This document shows, one piece after another, positions 9,501-19,503 of a DNA stretch of 64,000 nucleotides; position 1 is the first letter of the stretch; the number at the start of each line of letters is the position of its first letter. Below the pieces are notes generated by a model. That model did no database searches, was not told the origin of the DNA, and saw only the letters and a program-made list of their open reading frames with translations. The stretch covers positions 1,426,001 to 1,490,000 of the forward strand of contig NZ_CP038157.1 of assembly GCF_007641235.1 (NCBI RefSeq), in the 5' to 3' direction. The position numbers and the translations under genes were made by a program. Source of the DNA: Corynebacterium sanguinis (GTDB lineage: Bacteria; Actinomycetota; Actinomycetes; Mycobacteriales; Mycobacteriaceae).

Positions 9501-10977
9501 TTAGGCGCTGGCTTTGGGCTCGGCGGGAAAGACAGGCGGGGCCGGTGGCAGGCCGGGGGCGCTGAGGCCGCTGATGCGTCCGCGCCGGAAAAGCTTCGCC
9601 CAGGCTGAGTCGTGGAACCCTTGCGTGTCGTTGTACTCGATGCTGCCATCGGGGTTGACCACGCCGATTCTGCCCGTCGCGGGGTTTCTCTCGACGTGGG
9701 ATCTGCCGTGCGAGCCGTCTCGGGCGTCGTTGTTGAACCGGTGGTGGCGGCGACACATAGCGGCTAGATTCTGCATATCCGTGTTCCCGCCGCGAATGTA
9801 GGACAGGATGTGGTGGATTTCGGCCTCGAACGTGGGCACCGAGCAGCCGGTCCAGGCGCAGACGCCTTGGATGGCCAGTGCCCCGATGCGCTGCTCCACA
9901 CTGGCCAGGCGGGTCCGGCCAAGCGAGAGCGGCACGCCTGTGGCGCGGTCGATCTGCAGAATGAAGTCCTCGGTCCCACCCATTCCCAGGCGCACCAGGT
10001 CGAAGCACGTCAGCTCCACACCGGTGTTGTTCATGAACGTGGTGGTGTAGTCCGCGTTGGCAAGGTCGTCCAACGTGATCGACACGACCACGGACGCGGC
10101 GCCCTTGTTTTTCGCCTGCCGGCCGTGCTCGTACTGCATCATGATGTTCCACAGCTGGTCAAACTTGCGCTGCCCCGGTAGACGCGAATCCTCGGCGGAC
10201 TCCTCGCCGACGTTGGAACCGGGCCCGGAATTCTGGTCCAGCAGGGCCTTGACGAGCGCGTAGTGGGCTTCGGTCAGAGAAACGCTCATTGTGCGCGTTC
10301 CGTCCGACTTCTTCGGAGAAAAATGCACGTTGCGTTTATTAAAACCGGCGTTCGGGTCGTCGGTGGGCTTGTGTTTGCGGTTGGCGCGGTCCACCATGCG
10401 GCGCACCACGGCGCGCAGGTCGTCAGGAGTGCGCGTCTTCACTTGCTTCATCGCGCGCAAAGATGCCGGGGCGCTCGCACGCAGCGTGTTTGGTCAGCTG
10501 ACGCAGCTCACAGTTGATGATGGCTTGCTTCTCGGCAGAGACCTCCTGAAAGTCTGAGCGAGTGTCGTCGCGCGACCCGGCGCCGGGAGGGAACAGGGGA
10601 GGGGCATCTGCATCTGGGACACCATCCTCTCCCGCGGGATCCGCAGCCTCATCCGACAAATCCGAAGAACCCGCCGGTGGATCGAACAGGTCCCTGCCCC
10701 GGTCGATGCGCCGGAACGCCTCCGCGCGCGAAATGTCCAGAGCCTTCTCCAAGTAGTCGCTCGCCCACGTGCCGCCGACGAGCGCACCGGCATTGTCGCG
10801 GACGCGCACATGGGCGAAAGATGCGTCGAGGAACGCTTTCTTGGAGGATACCTTCTCCAGCCGTTCCATATCGGCGTGAATCTCGGACAGGGGGAGGGTG
10901 GACGGGGCCTCGAAAAGTGCACAGAACTGCTCCAAAACGTCGGCGTAAACGTCGATAAGCGATGCGAGCTAGCTCAC
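9501..10977 (-). pseudogene. DUF222/HNH endonuclease, nonsense codon plus frameshift
   Basis: Remnant of the common corynebacterial DUF222-HNH endonuclease. The N-terminal part reads from 10935 (TTG) to 10423 and ends after CERPGIFAR; the C-terminal part, with the HNH domain (CAWTGC, HHILSYIRGGNTD, LAAMCRRHHR), continues in another frame from 10460 to 9501. Adding one GC dinucleotide to the GCGCGCG tract at about 10451-10457 restores GIFAR-AMKQVK. A good ribosome site (AGGGAGGGG) precedes a GTG at 10977, but codon 3 is TAG in the same frame. Two independent lesions make a sequencing error an unlikely explanation for both. A TATAAT-like promoter survives upstream. Confidence 0.85.
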
Positions 10978-11095
10978 TGCCCCTCCCTCTGGTTTCGAAT
11001 GTGCGTGTCCAATTATAGCCAACATCCTGACGAACACAGGTGCTAAAATGGCACTAAAGTGCGCAACCTGACAATGGCTGTGGTAGGTTGCCGGC

Positions 11096-11560
11096 ATGCA
11101 ACGACCGCCACAGAAATGGGCTGTGCGATGGACGTGGATAGCATTCGTCGCAGCCCTCCTTCCGGTGCTGTGGCGTATCCACATGCTCGTGTGGGGAGCG
11201 GGCTGGGAGCTCGCTCCCGAGTACCAACGGGATCTAACGTGGTACGTCGTCGGCCTGATCGTCGCCGAAACGATCGCTGCGGCGCTCATGTTCGCGCTCG
11301 TTAGACCGTGGGGTGAGAAGTTCCCGCTGTGGCTGGTGGCTGGCGTGGCGTCGATAGGTGCGGCTCTGCTCACGCTCCTTGTCGGCGACACCATGATTCG
11401 CTTTACAGTGATGACGCTCAATGGGGAGGACAATCCCATCCTCGAGACCCACGGGTGGCACCGCGCGTTCTTGCTGGCCCATTACATGTGGTGGCCGTTG
11501 TGGCCGATCGGCCTGTGGGTAGCCATCGTGGCGTTCTGGAAGCGACGCCCCCGCCGCTAA
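11096..11560 (+). CDS. Small integral membrane protein, 154 aa
   Basis: Unknown function. Four hydrophobic segments can be read (near residues 12-32, 49-68, 77-96 and 128-147) and the tail is basic (KRRPRR), probably cytoplasmic. TAGGTT at 11084-11089 lies 6 bases before the ATG, pointing to a leaderless mRNA. It ends 9 bases before era. It may be a local insertion, since the pdxY-HNH-membrane protein segment interrupts an otherwise conserved gene order. Confidence 0.75.
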   Translation: MQRPPQKWAVRWTWIAFVAALLPVLWRIHMLVWGAGWELAPEYQRDLTWYVVGLIVAETIAAALMFALVRPWGEKFPLWLVAGVASIGAALLTLLVGDTMIRFTVMTLNGEDNPILETHGWHRAFLLAHYMWWPLWPIGLWVAIVAFWKRRPRR

Positions 11561-11569
11561 GATGGCCCC

Positions 11570-12484
11570 ATGGACCTAAATACGCCTGAGGGCTTCCGCT
11601 CCGGCTTCGTCAGCTTCGTCGGTCGCCCGAACACGGGTAAGTCGACGCTGACGAACGCGCTGGTGGGGGAGAAAATCGCCATCATGGCGGACCAGCCGGA
11701 GACGACGCGCCACCCGATCCGCGGCATCATCAACCGTGAGGATGCGCAGGTCATCGTCGTCGATACGCCTGGCGTGCACCGCCCGCGCACGCTGCTCGGC
11801 GAGCGGCTTAACGACGTCGTCCGCGACACCTTCGCCGACGTCGATGTCATCGGTTTCACCGTCCCGGCGGATGAGAAGATCGGCCCCGGCGACCGCTTCA
11901 TCCTGGAGCAGATCCGCACGATCAAGCCCAACGCCCCGATCGTCGGCATCGTGACAAAGTTGGACAAGGCCAACAAGGACACCGTGGGCGAGCGGCTCGT
12001 GGAGCTGCACGACCTGCTCGGTGAAGACTGCGAGGTCGTGCCCGTCTCCGCGACCGAGGCCGTGCAGCTCGACGTGCTGCTGGACATCCTTGTCGACCAC
12101 CTGCCCGAGGGCCCGCAGTTCTACCCGGAAGGCCACGTCACCGACGAGGACACGGAGACGCGGATCTCCGAGCTGATCCGCGAGGAAGCGCTCCAGGGGT
12201 TGCGCGAGGAGCTGCCGCACTCGGTGGCGGTGCAGATCGATGAGATGCACCCGGACCCGGACAACCCCGAGCGCCTGCGGATTTACGCCGTGATGTTCCT
12301 CGAGCGCCCGGGGCAGAAGAAGATTATCGAGGGCCCGGACGGGCGGCGGCTCTCTGGCATCGTGCACCGCGCGCGCAAGCAGATCATTGAGCTGCTCGGC
12401 CAGAACGTCTTCCTTGACCTGCGCATCAAGGTGCTGAAGAACTGGCAGTCGGACCCGAAGGCGCTGGGGCGTCTTGGCTTCTAG
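11570..12484 (+). CDS. era: GTPase Era
   Basis: Ras-like GTPase for 30S subunit assembly, 304 residues. G1 is GRPNTGKST, G3 is DTPGVHRPR, G4 is TKLD, and the C-terminal KH domain ends in [22 protein letters not shown] at 11558-11563 is 6 bases before the ATG, fitting leaderless transcription. The 3' end overlaps recO by 11 bases. Confidence 0.97.
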   Translation: MDLNTPEGFRSGFVSFVGRPNTGKSTLTNALVGEKIAIMADQPETTRHPIRGIINREDAQVIVVDTPGVHRPRTLLGERLNDVVRDTFADVDVIGFTVPADEKIGPGDRFILEQIRTIKPNAPIVGIVTKLDKANKDTVGERLVELHDLLGEDCEVVPVSATEAVQLDVLLDILVDHLPEGPQFYPEGHVTDEDTETRISELIREEALQGLREELPHSVAVQIDEMHPDPDNPERLRIYAVMFLERPGQKKIIEGPDGRRLSGIVHRARKQIIELLGQNVFLDLRIKVLKNWQSDPKALGRLGF

Positions 12485-13199
12485 GGAGAGCTACCGCGAC
12501 CGCGCATTCGTGGTGCGTACCTACGATTTCGGCGAGGCCGATCGCGTCGTGGTGCTGCTGACTCGGCACCACGGTCTCGTGCGCAGCGTGGCCAAGGGCG
12601 TGCGCAAGTCCCGCTCGCGCTTCGGATCACGGATCCAGCCCTTCGTGGACATCGACGTCCAGCTCTACCCGGGCCGCAACCTGGCCACTATCACGGCCGC
12701 CGACACCGTCGCCTACTTCGCGGGCCGCATCATCGAGGACTTTGACCGCTACGCCGCCGGCTGCGCGATCCTGGAGGCCGCGGAGAAGCTCAGCTACTCT
12801 GACGCCGAGCGGGGCAGCTCGCTTTTCGACGCCACCCGCGACGCCCTGGAGCAACTTCAAGACCCCGAGCAGCACCCCACGCTCGTCCTCGACGCGTTCA
12901 TCCTGCGCGCGACCGAGCACGCCGGCTGGGGCCTGAGCCTGTTTCACTGCGCGAACTGCCAGGCCCCGGGCCCGCACAAGGCGTTTAGCGCCCCGACGGG
13001 CGGGGCGGTGTGCAACAACTGCCGCCCGCCCGGCTCGGCCGACGTCGACCCGGAGACCCTGCACGTGATGTGGCTGATCCAAAACGGCCACCCGGCCGCC
13101 ACCGACATGGTGGAGCAGGTGCACCGGCTGACCACGGCCCACCTGCACTGGCATCTGGAGACGGCCGTGAAGAGTTTGAAGATTATGGAGCAGGCATAA
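12474..13199 (+). CDS. recO: DNA repair protein RecO
   Basis: Recombination mediator that loads RecA together with RecR, 241 residues. N-terminal OB fold ([20 protein letters not shown]), helical domain, and a zinc site formed by CANC and CNNC near residues 160-186. The TTG start at 12474 lies inside the end of era, as usual for this pair. Confidence 0.93.
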   Translation: MASRESYRDRAFVVRTYDFGEADRVVVLLTRHHGLVRSVAKGVRKSRSRFGSRIQPFVDIDVQLYPGRNLATITAADTVAYFAGRIIEDFDRYAAGCAILEAAEKLSYSDAERGSSLFDATRDALEQLQDPEQHPTLVLDAFILRATEHAGWGLSLFHCANCQAPGPHKAFSAPTGGAVCNNCRPPGSADVDPETLHVMWLIQNGHPAATDMVEQVHRLTTAHLHWHLETAVKSLKIMEQA

Positions 13200-13206
13200 T
13201 AGAGCA

Positions 13207-13947
13207 ATGGCCAGACCCGACATTGCCCCCGAGTTCATTCCTCGCCACATCGCCGTGGTGATGGACGGCAACGGCAGGTGGGCCCAGCAGCGCGGGTTGA
13301 AGCGCACGGAGGGCCACAAGCGGGGCGAGGCCGTGCTTATGGATTGCGTCGATGCCTGCATCGAGCTCGGCACTGTGCAGTGGCTATCGGCGTACGCGTT
13401 TTCCACGGAGAACTGGCGCCGCAGCGCAGAGGAGGTGCGTTTCCTCATGGGCTTTTCCCGCGACGTGCTGCGCAACCGCCGCGACGAGCTAAACGACAAA
13501 AACGTGCGCATTCGCTGGGCCGGTCGACGTCCGCGGCTGTGGCGCAGCGTGATCCGCGAGCTGGAAAAAGCCGAGGAGCTCACCCAAGACAACACCGGGC
13601 TGACACTGGTGATGTGCGTCAACTACGGTGGCCGCGCGGAGATCGTCGACGGAGTGCGCTCGCTTCTCGACGCCGCAGCCAACGGCCAGATCCGCCCCAG
13701 CGAGATTACCGAGGACACCTTCGACCAGTGGCTGTACCAGCCGGATATGCCGGACGTGGACCTTTTCCTGCGCCCCTCAGGAGAGCAGCGCACCTCGAAC
13801 TTCCTTTTGTGGCAGTCGGCCTACGCGGAGATGGTGTACCAGGAGAAGTTGTGGCCCGATTTCACCCGCGAGGATCTTTTCGCTGCCGTGCTGGAGTACG
13901 CCAAGCGCGACCGCCGCTTCGGCGGCGCGATTGAGCACAACGCCTAA
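13207..13947 (+). CDS. uppS: Isoprenyl transferase (cis-prenyl diphosphate synthase)
   Basis: Cis-prenyltransferase that elongates isoprenoid diphosphates to the lipid carrier for cell-wall synthesis (decaprenyl diphosphate in corynebacteria), 246 residues. Motifs are [12 protein letters not shown] (catalytic Asp), STENWRRS and [22 protein letters not shown] hexamer ends 6 bases before the ATG. It converges on zur with a 4-base overlap of stops. Confidence 0.95.
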   Translation: MARPDIAPEFIPRHIAVVMDGNGRWAQQRGLKRTEGHKRGEAVLMDCVDACIELGTVQWLSAYAFSTENWRRSAEEVRFLMGFSRDVLRNRRDELNDKNVRIRWAGRRPRLWRSVIRELEKAEELTQDNTGLTLVMCVNYGGRAEIVDGVRSLLDAAANGQIRPSEITEDTFDQWLYQPDMPDVDLFLRPSGEQRTSNFLLWQSAYAEMVYQEKLWPDFTREDLFAAVLEYAKRDRRFGGAIEHNA

Positions 13948-14405
13948 GCGTTGTTGCCGCGTTCTTCCTGGCAGGTGCGGCACACGCCGAAGACCTCGGC
14001 GTCGTGCCCGACCAACTCGTAGCCGTAGCGCTGTGCGACGAGCTGCGCCCACTGCTCCACCGGGCCGCCTTCGATCTCTTCGCTGCGGCCGCACTGGGTG
14101 CACATTAAGTGGTGGTGGTGATGCTCGGTGAGGCAGTGGCGGTAGAGAGACTCGCCGTCCTTGTTCTGCAGTACATCCACGGCCTCCACCTGGGCCAGCG
14201 ACTGCAGAGTGCGGTAGACGGTGGTCAGGCCCACCTTTTCGCCGCGCTGCTCAAGCGCGTCGTGGATTTGGCGAGCGGAGACGAACTTGTCGATGTCGCG
14301 CAGCGCTTCGACGACCGCGGTGCGCTGCCATGTATTGCGGACGCCTAGCTTGGGCGTGGGAGTGTGACGTTTGGGGGCAGGGGTGGCCGACGGTGTGCGA
14401 GACAT
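13944..14405 (-). CDS. zur: Fur-family zinc regulator Zur
   Basis: Fur-family repressor, 153 residues. Winged helix in residues 20-80 ([26 protein letters not shown]), the histidine-rich metal segment [13 protein letters not shown], and two CXXC pairs for structural zinc (CTQC, CRTC). In corynebacteria and mycobacteria this Fur member, next to an ArsR regulator, controls zinc uptake. ATG at 14405. It lies 9 bases after znr on the same strand, so both are probably one transcript. Confidence 0.92.
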   Translation of the reverse strand: MSRTPSATPAPKRHTPTPKLGVRNTWQRTAVVEALRDIDKFVSARQIHDALEQRGEKVGLTTVYRTLQSLAQVEAVDVLQNKDGESLYRHCLTEHHHHHLMCTQCGRSEEIEGGPVEQWAQLVAQRYGYELVGHDAEVFGVCRTCQEERGNNA

Positions 14406-14414
14406 GTCCCCATT

Positions 14415-14879
14415 CTATTCCCGAGTAGGCCCCGGTGTGAATGGCACCAGGCCGGGGTCGCGCGAGGGCCGAATGTCAGAAGGGGGATCGATGATCGCTA
14501 CCGCGCCCGCGGACGGGCCATTCTCGGTAGTCGAGGTGGCGTCGGAGAGGCGTCGAGAAGCAAGCTCGTCTTCGCCCGTGCCGGTGTTACGAACCGTTGT
14601 GAGGTCAGCGAGCTGAAAAATGATGTCAATAACGGCGGGCTCAGCGAGCGTGTACACGACCTCGCGACCCGCCCTCACCGCATCCACGAGGCCGGACTTC
14701 TTCAGCACGCGCAGGTGCTGGCTGATCAGGGGCTGCGACTTGTCCAACGTGAACACAATCTGGTGCACAACGTGCGGGGATGTGTGCAAGAGGAGGAGGA
14801 TTTGTAGTCGCAGAGGGGAGTCAAGAGCGCTCACAAGCGCGGCCGTTCGCTCGACGTCCCGCGGTTGCAGACCATTCAC
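14415..14879 (-). CDS. znr: ArsR/SmtB-family metalloregulator (Znr-like)
   Basis: ArsR-type winged-helix repressor, 154 residues from GTG at 14879, which has GAAAGG upstream; the open frame to 14924 has no better start. Recognition helix in KSQPLISQHLRVLKKSGLV, wing in VRAGREVVYTL. A 60-residue low-complexity tail follows the HTH. The pair with zur corresponds to the C. glutamicum znr-zur operon and mycobacterial smtB-furB, where the ArsR protein senses excess zinc and represses the operon. The alpha-5 metal ligands cannot be assigned with certainty. Confidence 0.85.
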   Translation of the reverse strand: MNGLQPRDVERTAALVSALDSPLRLQILLLLHTSPHVVHQIVFTLDKSQPLISQHLRVLKKSGLVDAVRAGREVVYTLAEPAVIDIIFQLADLTTVRNTGTGEDELASRRLSDATSTTENGPSAGAVAIIDPPSDIRPSRDPGLVPFTPGPTRE

Positions 14880-15086
14880 GACCCTCAGCCCCTTTCTATT
14901 ACCTATTCTAAGCGCTGGTCGCACTTGGAGAGATATTTTTCCGAATATGATAGACGACTGTCCGCGGAGTGGGGCGAAACGCTCCGCTTGGCGTCGACAC
15001 CGATTGAAATTGGCGACCCGCTACACTGGGAAACTAGCTTTGTCACTGTTCTTAAAACCGCCGTCTGATTTCTACAGGAGTTGTCC
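14880..15086. promoter_or_regulatory. Divergent znr-zur / glyS promoter region
   Basis: On the minus strand TAGAAT (14910-14905) is a good -10 for znr-zur. ATATTTTTCCGAATAT at 14933-14948 is a short dyad just upstream, in a position where an ArsR-type operator would be expected; this is inference. On the plus strand TACACT at 15022-15027 can serve glyS, giving a leader of about 50 bases, with CAGGAG before the glyS ATG. A hairpin GCGGAG/CTCCGC lies between them. I see no T-box motif. Confidence 0.5.
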
Positions 15087-16469
15087 ATGGCCTCCAGCAA
15101 CATCGATACCGTCGTCAATCTCTGCAAGCGTCGTGGGTTGGTGTACCCGGCGGGAGAGATCTACGGCGGTACCCGCTCCGCGTGGGACTATGGCCCGCTC
15201 GGCGTGGAGTTGAAGGAGAACATCAAGCGCCAGTGGTGGCGCCACATGGTGCAGTCGCGCAAGGACACCGTCGGCGTGGACACCTCGATCATCCTGCCTC
15301 GCCAGGTGTGGGTCGCCTCGGGCCACGTCGAGGTGTTCACCGACCCACTGGTGGAGTCCCTGCACACCCACAAGCGCTACCGCGCCGACCACCTGCTCGA
15401 GGCCTACGAGGAGAAGCACGGACACCCGCCGGCCAACGGGCTCGCGGACATCAACGACCCCGAGACCGGCCAGCCGGGCAACTGGACCGAGCCGCGCGCC
15501 TTCTCCGGCCTGATGAAGACCTTCCTCGGCCCCGTCGACGACTCCGAGGGCCTGCACTACCTGCGCCCGGAGACGGCCCAGGGCATCTTCGTCAACTTCA
15601 AGAACGTGATGACGTCCGCGCGCATGAAGCCGCCGTTCGGCATCGCGAACATGGGCAAGTCCTTCCGCAACGAGATCACCCCGGGCAACTTCATCTTCCG
15701 CACCCGTGAGTTCGAGCAGATGGAGATGGAGTTCTTTGTCAAGCCCGGCGAGGACGAGCAGTGGCACCAGTACTGGATTGACAACCGCCTGCAGTGGTAC
15801 ATCGACCTCGGCATCAACCCGGACAACCTGCGCCTGTACGAGCACCCGAAGGAGAAGCTGTCGCACTACTCCAAGCGCACCGTCGACGTGGAGTACGCCT
15901 ACAACTTCACCGGGTCGAAGTGGGGTGAGCTCGAGGGCGTGGCCAACCGCACCGACTACGACCTGAAGACCCACGCCGAGGCCTCGGGCGAGGACTTGAG
16001 CTTCTTCGAGCAGGACTCGGGCGAGCGCTGGATTCCGTATTGCATCGAGCCGGCAGCCGGCCTGGGCCGCGCGATGATGGCCTTCCTCATCGACGCCTAC
16101 CACGAGGACGAGGCCCCGAACGCGAAGGGCGGGGTGGACACCCGCGTCGTGCTCAAGCTGGATCGCCGCCTCGCGCCGATCAAGGTCGCGGTGCTGCCGC
16201 TGTCGAAGAAGCCGGAGCTGTCCGGCCCGGCGGAGGAGCTCGCGCAGACGCTGCGCCAGCACTGGAACGTCGACTTTGATACCTCAGGTGCGATCGGGCG
16301 CCGCTACCGCCGCCAGGACGAGATCGGCACCCCGTTCTGCGTCACCTTCGACTTCGATTCCCTCGAGGACAACGCCGTCACGGTGCGTGAGCGCGACACG
16401 ATGCAGCAGGAGCGCGTCAAGCTTGACGAGCTCGAATCCTACCTGGCCGCACAACTCATCGGCGCCTAG
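15087..16469 (+). CDS. glyS: Glycyl-tRNA synthetase (dimeric type)
   Basis: Class II aminoacyl-tRNA synthetase charging tRNA-Gly, 460 residues. Motif 2 region is seen in [20 protein letters not shown], the ATP site in [13 protein letters not shown], and motif 3 near the [11 protein letters not shown] segment; the anticodon-binding domain follows from about residue 365. I take the ATG at 15087, six bases after CAGGAG, rather than the in-frame TTG at 15081. It is divergent from znr-zur, the order known in C. glutamicum. Confidence 0.96.
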   Translation: MASSNIDTVVNLCKRRGLVYPAGEIYGGTRSAWDYGPLGVELKENIKRQWWRHMVQSRKDTVGVDTSIILPRQVWVASGHVEVFTDPLVESLHTHKRYRADHLLEAYEEKHGHPPANGLADINDPETGQPGNWTEPRAFSGLMKTFLGPVDDSEGLHYLRPETAQGIFVNFKNVMTSARMKPPFGIANMGKSFRNEITPGNFIFRTREFEQMEMEFFVKPGEDEQWHQYWIDNRLQWYIDLGINPDNLRLYEHPKEKLSHYSKRTVDVEYAYNFTGSKWGELEGVANRTDYDLKTHAEASGEDLSFFEQDSGERWIPYCIEPAAGLGRAMMAFLIDAYHEDEAPNAKGGVDTRVVLKLDRRLAPIKVAVLPLSKKPELSGPAEELAQTLRQHWNVDFDTSGAIGRRYRRQDEIGTPFCVTFDFDSLEDNAVTVRERDTMQQERVKLDELESYLAAQLIGA

Positions 16470-16493
16470 AGGCGCGCGAAGAAAGATAAGCCC

Positions 16494-17003
16494 ATGCACT
16501 ACGTCAGTTGGGATCGCAGCGACAAGGACAACCCGAAGCTGCTCGCGGAAAACGGCCCCGAGGTGCTCGGGGTGTTCACCCACGAGCGCGCCACAGTCGG
16601 CGACCAAGAGTGGGAGCTGGTCACCTCGCCGGAATCCGGCGCGGTCGCGACGCGCGCCGGCGAGGAGATTGTGCGCGCCACCGGCAGCCTCAAGCGCGAC
16701 AAGAACATCCCGGTTACCGTCGAGGGCCGCGGTTACGCGCTGGTGAACGAGTGGTCGAAGAACTGGATCGTCGACGACGCCGCTGGCAACAAGGTCGCGC
16801 AGTTCACCCAGGACCACAACGGCGTGCGCCGCGCGATCCTCGAGTTCGAGGGTGAAACCCAGCTCCCCGCGACCGACATCGCCGCGCTGGCGTGGGTCTC
16901 GCGCGAGGTGCTGGAGACGAAGAAGATGATCAACTCGACCGTGCTGATCGCCTTCCTGGTCTTCCTCTCCATCTTCGTCGTCGTGGTCTTCCTCATCCAA
17001 TGA
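16494..17003 (+). CDS. Conserved protein with C-terminal membrane anchor
   Basis: Unknown, 169 residues. A soluble, beta-rich region (residues 1-140) is followed by one hydrophobic helix at the C-terminus (STVLIAFLVFLSIFVVVVFL), so it is a tail-anchored membrane protein candidate. The alternation of short strands with G-x-V motifs resembles LURP/Tubby-C-like folds, but that is only an impression. ATG at 16494. Its TGA overlaps the start of the next gene. Confidence 0.7.
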   Translation: MHYVSWDRSDKDNPKLLAENGPEVLGVFTHERATVGDQEWELVTSPESGAVATRAGEEIVRATGSLKRDKNIPVTVEGRGYALVNEWSKNWIVDDAAGNKVAQFTQDHNGVRRAILEFEGETQLPATDIAALAWVSREVLETKKMINSTVLIAFLVFLSIFVVVVFLIQ

Positions 17004-17422
17004 TCTGGCAGGGCAGCTCGCTTCTCGACGGCCCCACCACCGTCGCCGAAGCCACCGCGGATGCCGTGGTGTGCGGCGCGGTGACCCTGAAGGTGTGCTC
17101 GACCGCTCCGAGCAATTTTCTCGCCACGGCACCCGACGGCTCCACCTACCGGGTTGAAAAAGCGGGGCTGACAGTGTCGCGCTACCGCGCACACTGCGAC
17201 GGGCGCTCTTACGCTCTCAACCGCACCAGCGGAAAGCGGCGCGAGATCCTCGACGCCGAAGGCCGCGTCATCGCGCGCACCCGGGGCTTGCCCAACGGCG
17301 ACCTCGAGGTCGACTGGGCAGCTAAGGCGCAGGAACGTGGGGCTGGCGCGATGCTGGATGTGGTGTTTATGTCGTGGGCGCTGACGTTTATCGACGCGCC
17401 CACCAGACGCACCCTGTACTAG
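17000..17422 (+). CDS. Conserved hypothetical protein, 140 aa
   Basis: Unknown. The ATG at 17000 overlaps the previous stop (ATGA), so the two genes are translationally coupled and probably act together. The sequence is beta-rich and of the same general character as the soluble part of its partner, with a hydrophobic C-terminal stretch (AMLDVVFMSWALTFID). It converges on the TPM protein gene across 19 bases. Confidence 0.65.
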   Translation: MIWQGSSLLDGPTTVAEATADAVVCGAVTLKVCSTAPSNFLATAPDGSTYRVEKAGLTVSRYRAHCDGRSYALNRTSGKRREILDAEGRVIARTRGLPNGDLEVDWAAKAQERGAGAMLDVVFMSWALTFIDAPTRRTLY

Positions 17423-17441
17423 GGCCCAGAAGTACTACGGC

Positions 17442-19445
17442 CTAGAACATGCCGCCGCGGCCGACGGGCCCGCCCCCGGAGAACCCTCCGCCGCCGCCGA
17501 AGCCGCCGCCAAAGCCGCCGCCCCCGCCGCCGAAGCCGCCGGAGAGGATCGAGCCCCAGATGATCGCGTTGGCCATGTTGCCCGCCACACCGCCTGCCAT
17601 CTGCTGGTTGCGCTGCTGCTGGTAGCGGTTGATGTCGTCGTTCGCGGAGCTGGAGGCGCGGCGCGCGGTCTCGGTCGCGGTGCGCGCGAAGTCGATGGCG
17701 CCGCGGGTGTCGCTCGTCGCCCGGTTGCGCGCCTCGTTGAACTGGCGCTTCGCTTCGGCCAGAAGGGAGCGGGCGTGGGAACTGATAATGCGACCACGAG
17801 AGTTGATCAGGTCCTCAGCCGACTGGATCTGCGCCCCGGCGACCTGAAGCTGCTGCTGGAGCACGGTCAGTTGGCGGTTCTGGTCGGCGGCGGCGCCGCG
17901 GGCGGCGTCGATGTGGGCGTCGATACGCGAGTCCAGATCGGTCAGATCCGTGTACAGGGAGAGCGGGTCAGTCTCGGCGCGGTTGCCCATCGAAGCCAGA
18001 CTCTGGCGAGCCTCGGCGGCAATGGCGTCCAGCGCGGCGACATCGATCTGCGCGCCCTGCTTGCTCGCACCCTTGAGCGACTCGATCTCTCGCAGTTCGC
18101 CCTCGATCTCGGTGATCAGGGCGGGAAGGTTTGCCCTGGAGTCGCGGATGTTGGTGTCGGCGTGCTCGATGGCGGCGAGGTTGGTGTCGGAGACTTCGAC
18201 CGCGTGGGAAGCGGAGGCCAGCAGGTCCACCAGTGCGCCCTGGCGCCCGGCGGGCTGGGACGCGACGCTGCGCGCCTCGGTCAGCAGCCTCTCGGCCTCA
18301 TCGAGGGAGTCCCTGGCCACACCGACGTTCGGGGCGATTGAGGCGAGTATCTCCTCTGAGTAGCGGGCACGCAGGTCTTCCAGTGTGGCCTCCGCTGGCT
18401 CGAGGCGGGCGCGGAGGTCGATCGTGCGCTGGACAATCTTGTCGATCTCCTCGTCCGCGCGCATGAGCGTGCTACGCATCTCGTTGAACTCGGCCGACTT
18501 GGCCTGCAGAGCTTCGTTTGCCTTGCCGGCCGACGAGATGATGTCGATCAGCATCGCGCGCTTTTCCGGCTCGGTTTCGGGGATGGCGTCGTACAGGCGC
18601 TGGTGGGTGGCGAACGCGCGCTGCAGGGTGGAATTCGCCGTGTTCATCGCGGACGTAAAGGGCCGCACGCGCTCGGGGCCGAACTCCGCGGTGGCCAGGG
18701 ACAGCTCCTCCTTGCCCTGGCGGATGGACTCGTCGGAGTGGACAAGGGCGTCACGGGCGAGCTCTTCGAGCGCTGGCGTGGGCAGGCGCGACAGGGAATC
18801 GGTGTCTCCCGGGCCCAGCTCGCGCGCGGCGGCGACCTGGGCCTGCTTGGTTTTCTTCGTGTTGCGCCGCGATGCGGCCCAGATTCCGCCGCCCGCAACA
18901 GCGGCCACGCCGAGCCCGCCCGCGACCAAGAGGCCGCCCTGCCCGTCGCCTGCGCCGCCGCCCGCTGCTGCATCCACGGCAGCCAACGCCGCGCCGGCCC
19001 AGTCGTTTTGGGTCAGGCGCGCGTACGCCGCGTCGTACATCGCGTCGACCTCGCCCTGGGACCACATCTGGCCCGCGTCGACGGCAAATGAGCGTTCCTG
19101 CGGGGAGATCGCAATGACCGCGGTGTTGGATCCATTTTGGTTAACCGCCTCCTGAGCCCACTGCTCCGCGCTCATGGATCCGAAGGAGTCGAGGTAGACC
19201 ACGCGGACGGTCTTTTGTTTCTCCGCCGCGACCTGCGTGACGGCGGATTCGATCTGGCTGATCTCCCCGGGGCTTAAGACTCCGGCTTCGTCGGTGACGA
19301 CGTCGCTAAGCCGGCCGGGCGCAAGTGAGGTCGCCTGTGCCTGGACCGAGGTGCTCAGCGCGAGTGCGGCGGGTGCGGCGGCGGTGCCGAGTCCCGCTGC
19401 GAGCAGCGGGCCGGCGAGCAGGATGCGAAGATAGCGTGGATTCAT
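17442..19445 (-). CDS. TPM-domain membrane protein with coiled coils and Gly-rich tail
   Basis: 667 residues. Signal peptide at residues 1-30 (LLAAGLGTAAAPAALA), an extracellular TPM (YgcG-like) domain at about 45-170 starting with VVTDEAGVLSPGEISQIE, a transmembrane helix near 190 (GGLLVAGGLGVAAVAGGG), long heptad-type helices from about 210 to 590, and a Gly/Phe-rich C-terminus. The ATG at 19445 is chosen because TACCCT (19458-19453, minus strand) lies 7 bases upstream and the signal peptide starts there; the open frame to 19802 is read-through opposite dgt. Function in actinobacteria is unknown. Confidence 0.85.
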   Translation of the reverse strand: MNPRYLRILLAGPLLAAGLGTAAAPAALALSTSVQAQATSLAPGRLSDVVTDEAGVLSPGEISQIESAVTQVAAEKQKTVRVVYLDSFGSMSAEQWAQEAVNQNGSNTAVIAISPQERSFAVDAGQMWSQGEVDAMYDAAYARLTQNDWAGAALAAVDAAAGGGAGDGQGGLLVAGGLGVAAVAGGGIWAASRRNTKKTKQAQVAAARELGPGDTDSLSRLPTPALEELARDALVHSDESIRQGKEELSLATAEFGPERVRPFTSAMNTANSTLQRAFATHQRLYDAIPETEPEKRAMLIDIISSAGKANEALQAKSAEFNEMRSTLMRADEEIDKIVQRTIDLRARLEPAEATLEDLRARYSEEILASIAPNVGVARDSLDEAERLLTEARSVASQPAGRQGALVDLLASASHAVEVSDTNLAAIEHADTNIRDSRANLPALITEIEGELREIESLKGASKQGAQIDVAALDAIAAEARQSLASMGNRAETDPLSLYTDLTDLDSRIDAHIDAARGAAADQNRQLTVLQQQLQVAGAQIQSAEDLINSRGRIISSHARSLLAEAKRQFNEARNRATSDTRGAIDFARTATETARRASSSANDDINRYQQQRNQQMAGGVAGNMANAIIWGSILSGGFGGGGGGFGGGFGGGGGFSGGGPVGRGGMF

Positions 19446-19503
19446 GTGTTCTAGGGTAGTCGCAACCGCGACATTGCACTGCGACGCTTTAAGCTTGGGC
19501 AAC
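19446..19503. promoter_or_regulatory. Divergent leaderless promoters for TPM gene and dgt
   Basis: The 58-base gap holds two outward -10 hexamers: AGGGTA at 19453-19458 (TACCCT on the minus strand, 7 bases before the TPM ATG) and TAAGCT at 19490-19495 (8 bases before the dgt GTG). Both transcripts would start at or next to their start codons. Confidence 0.55.

Noticed and set aside
14880..15086. T-box riboswitch in front of glyS
   Set aside because: No T-box consensus, no specifier hairpin and no terminator; the glyS leader is only about 50 bases.
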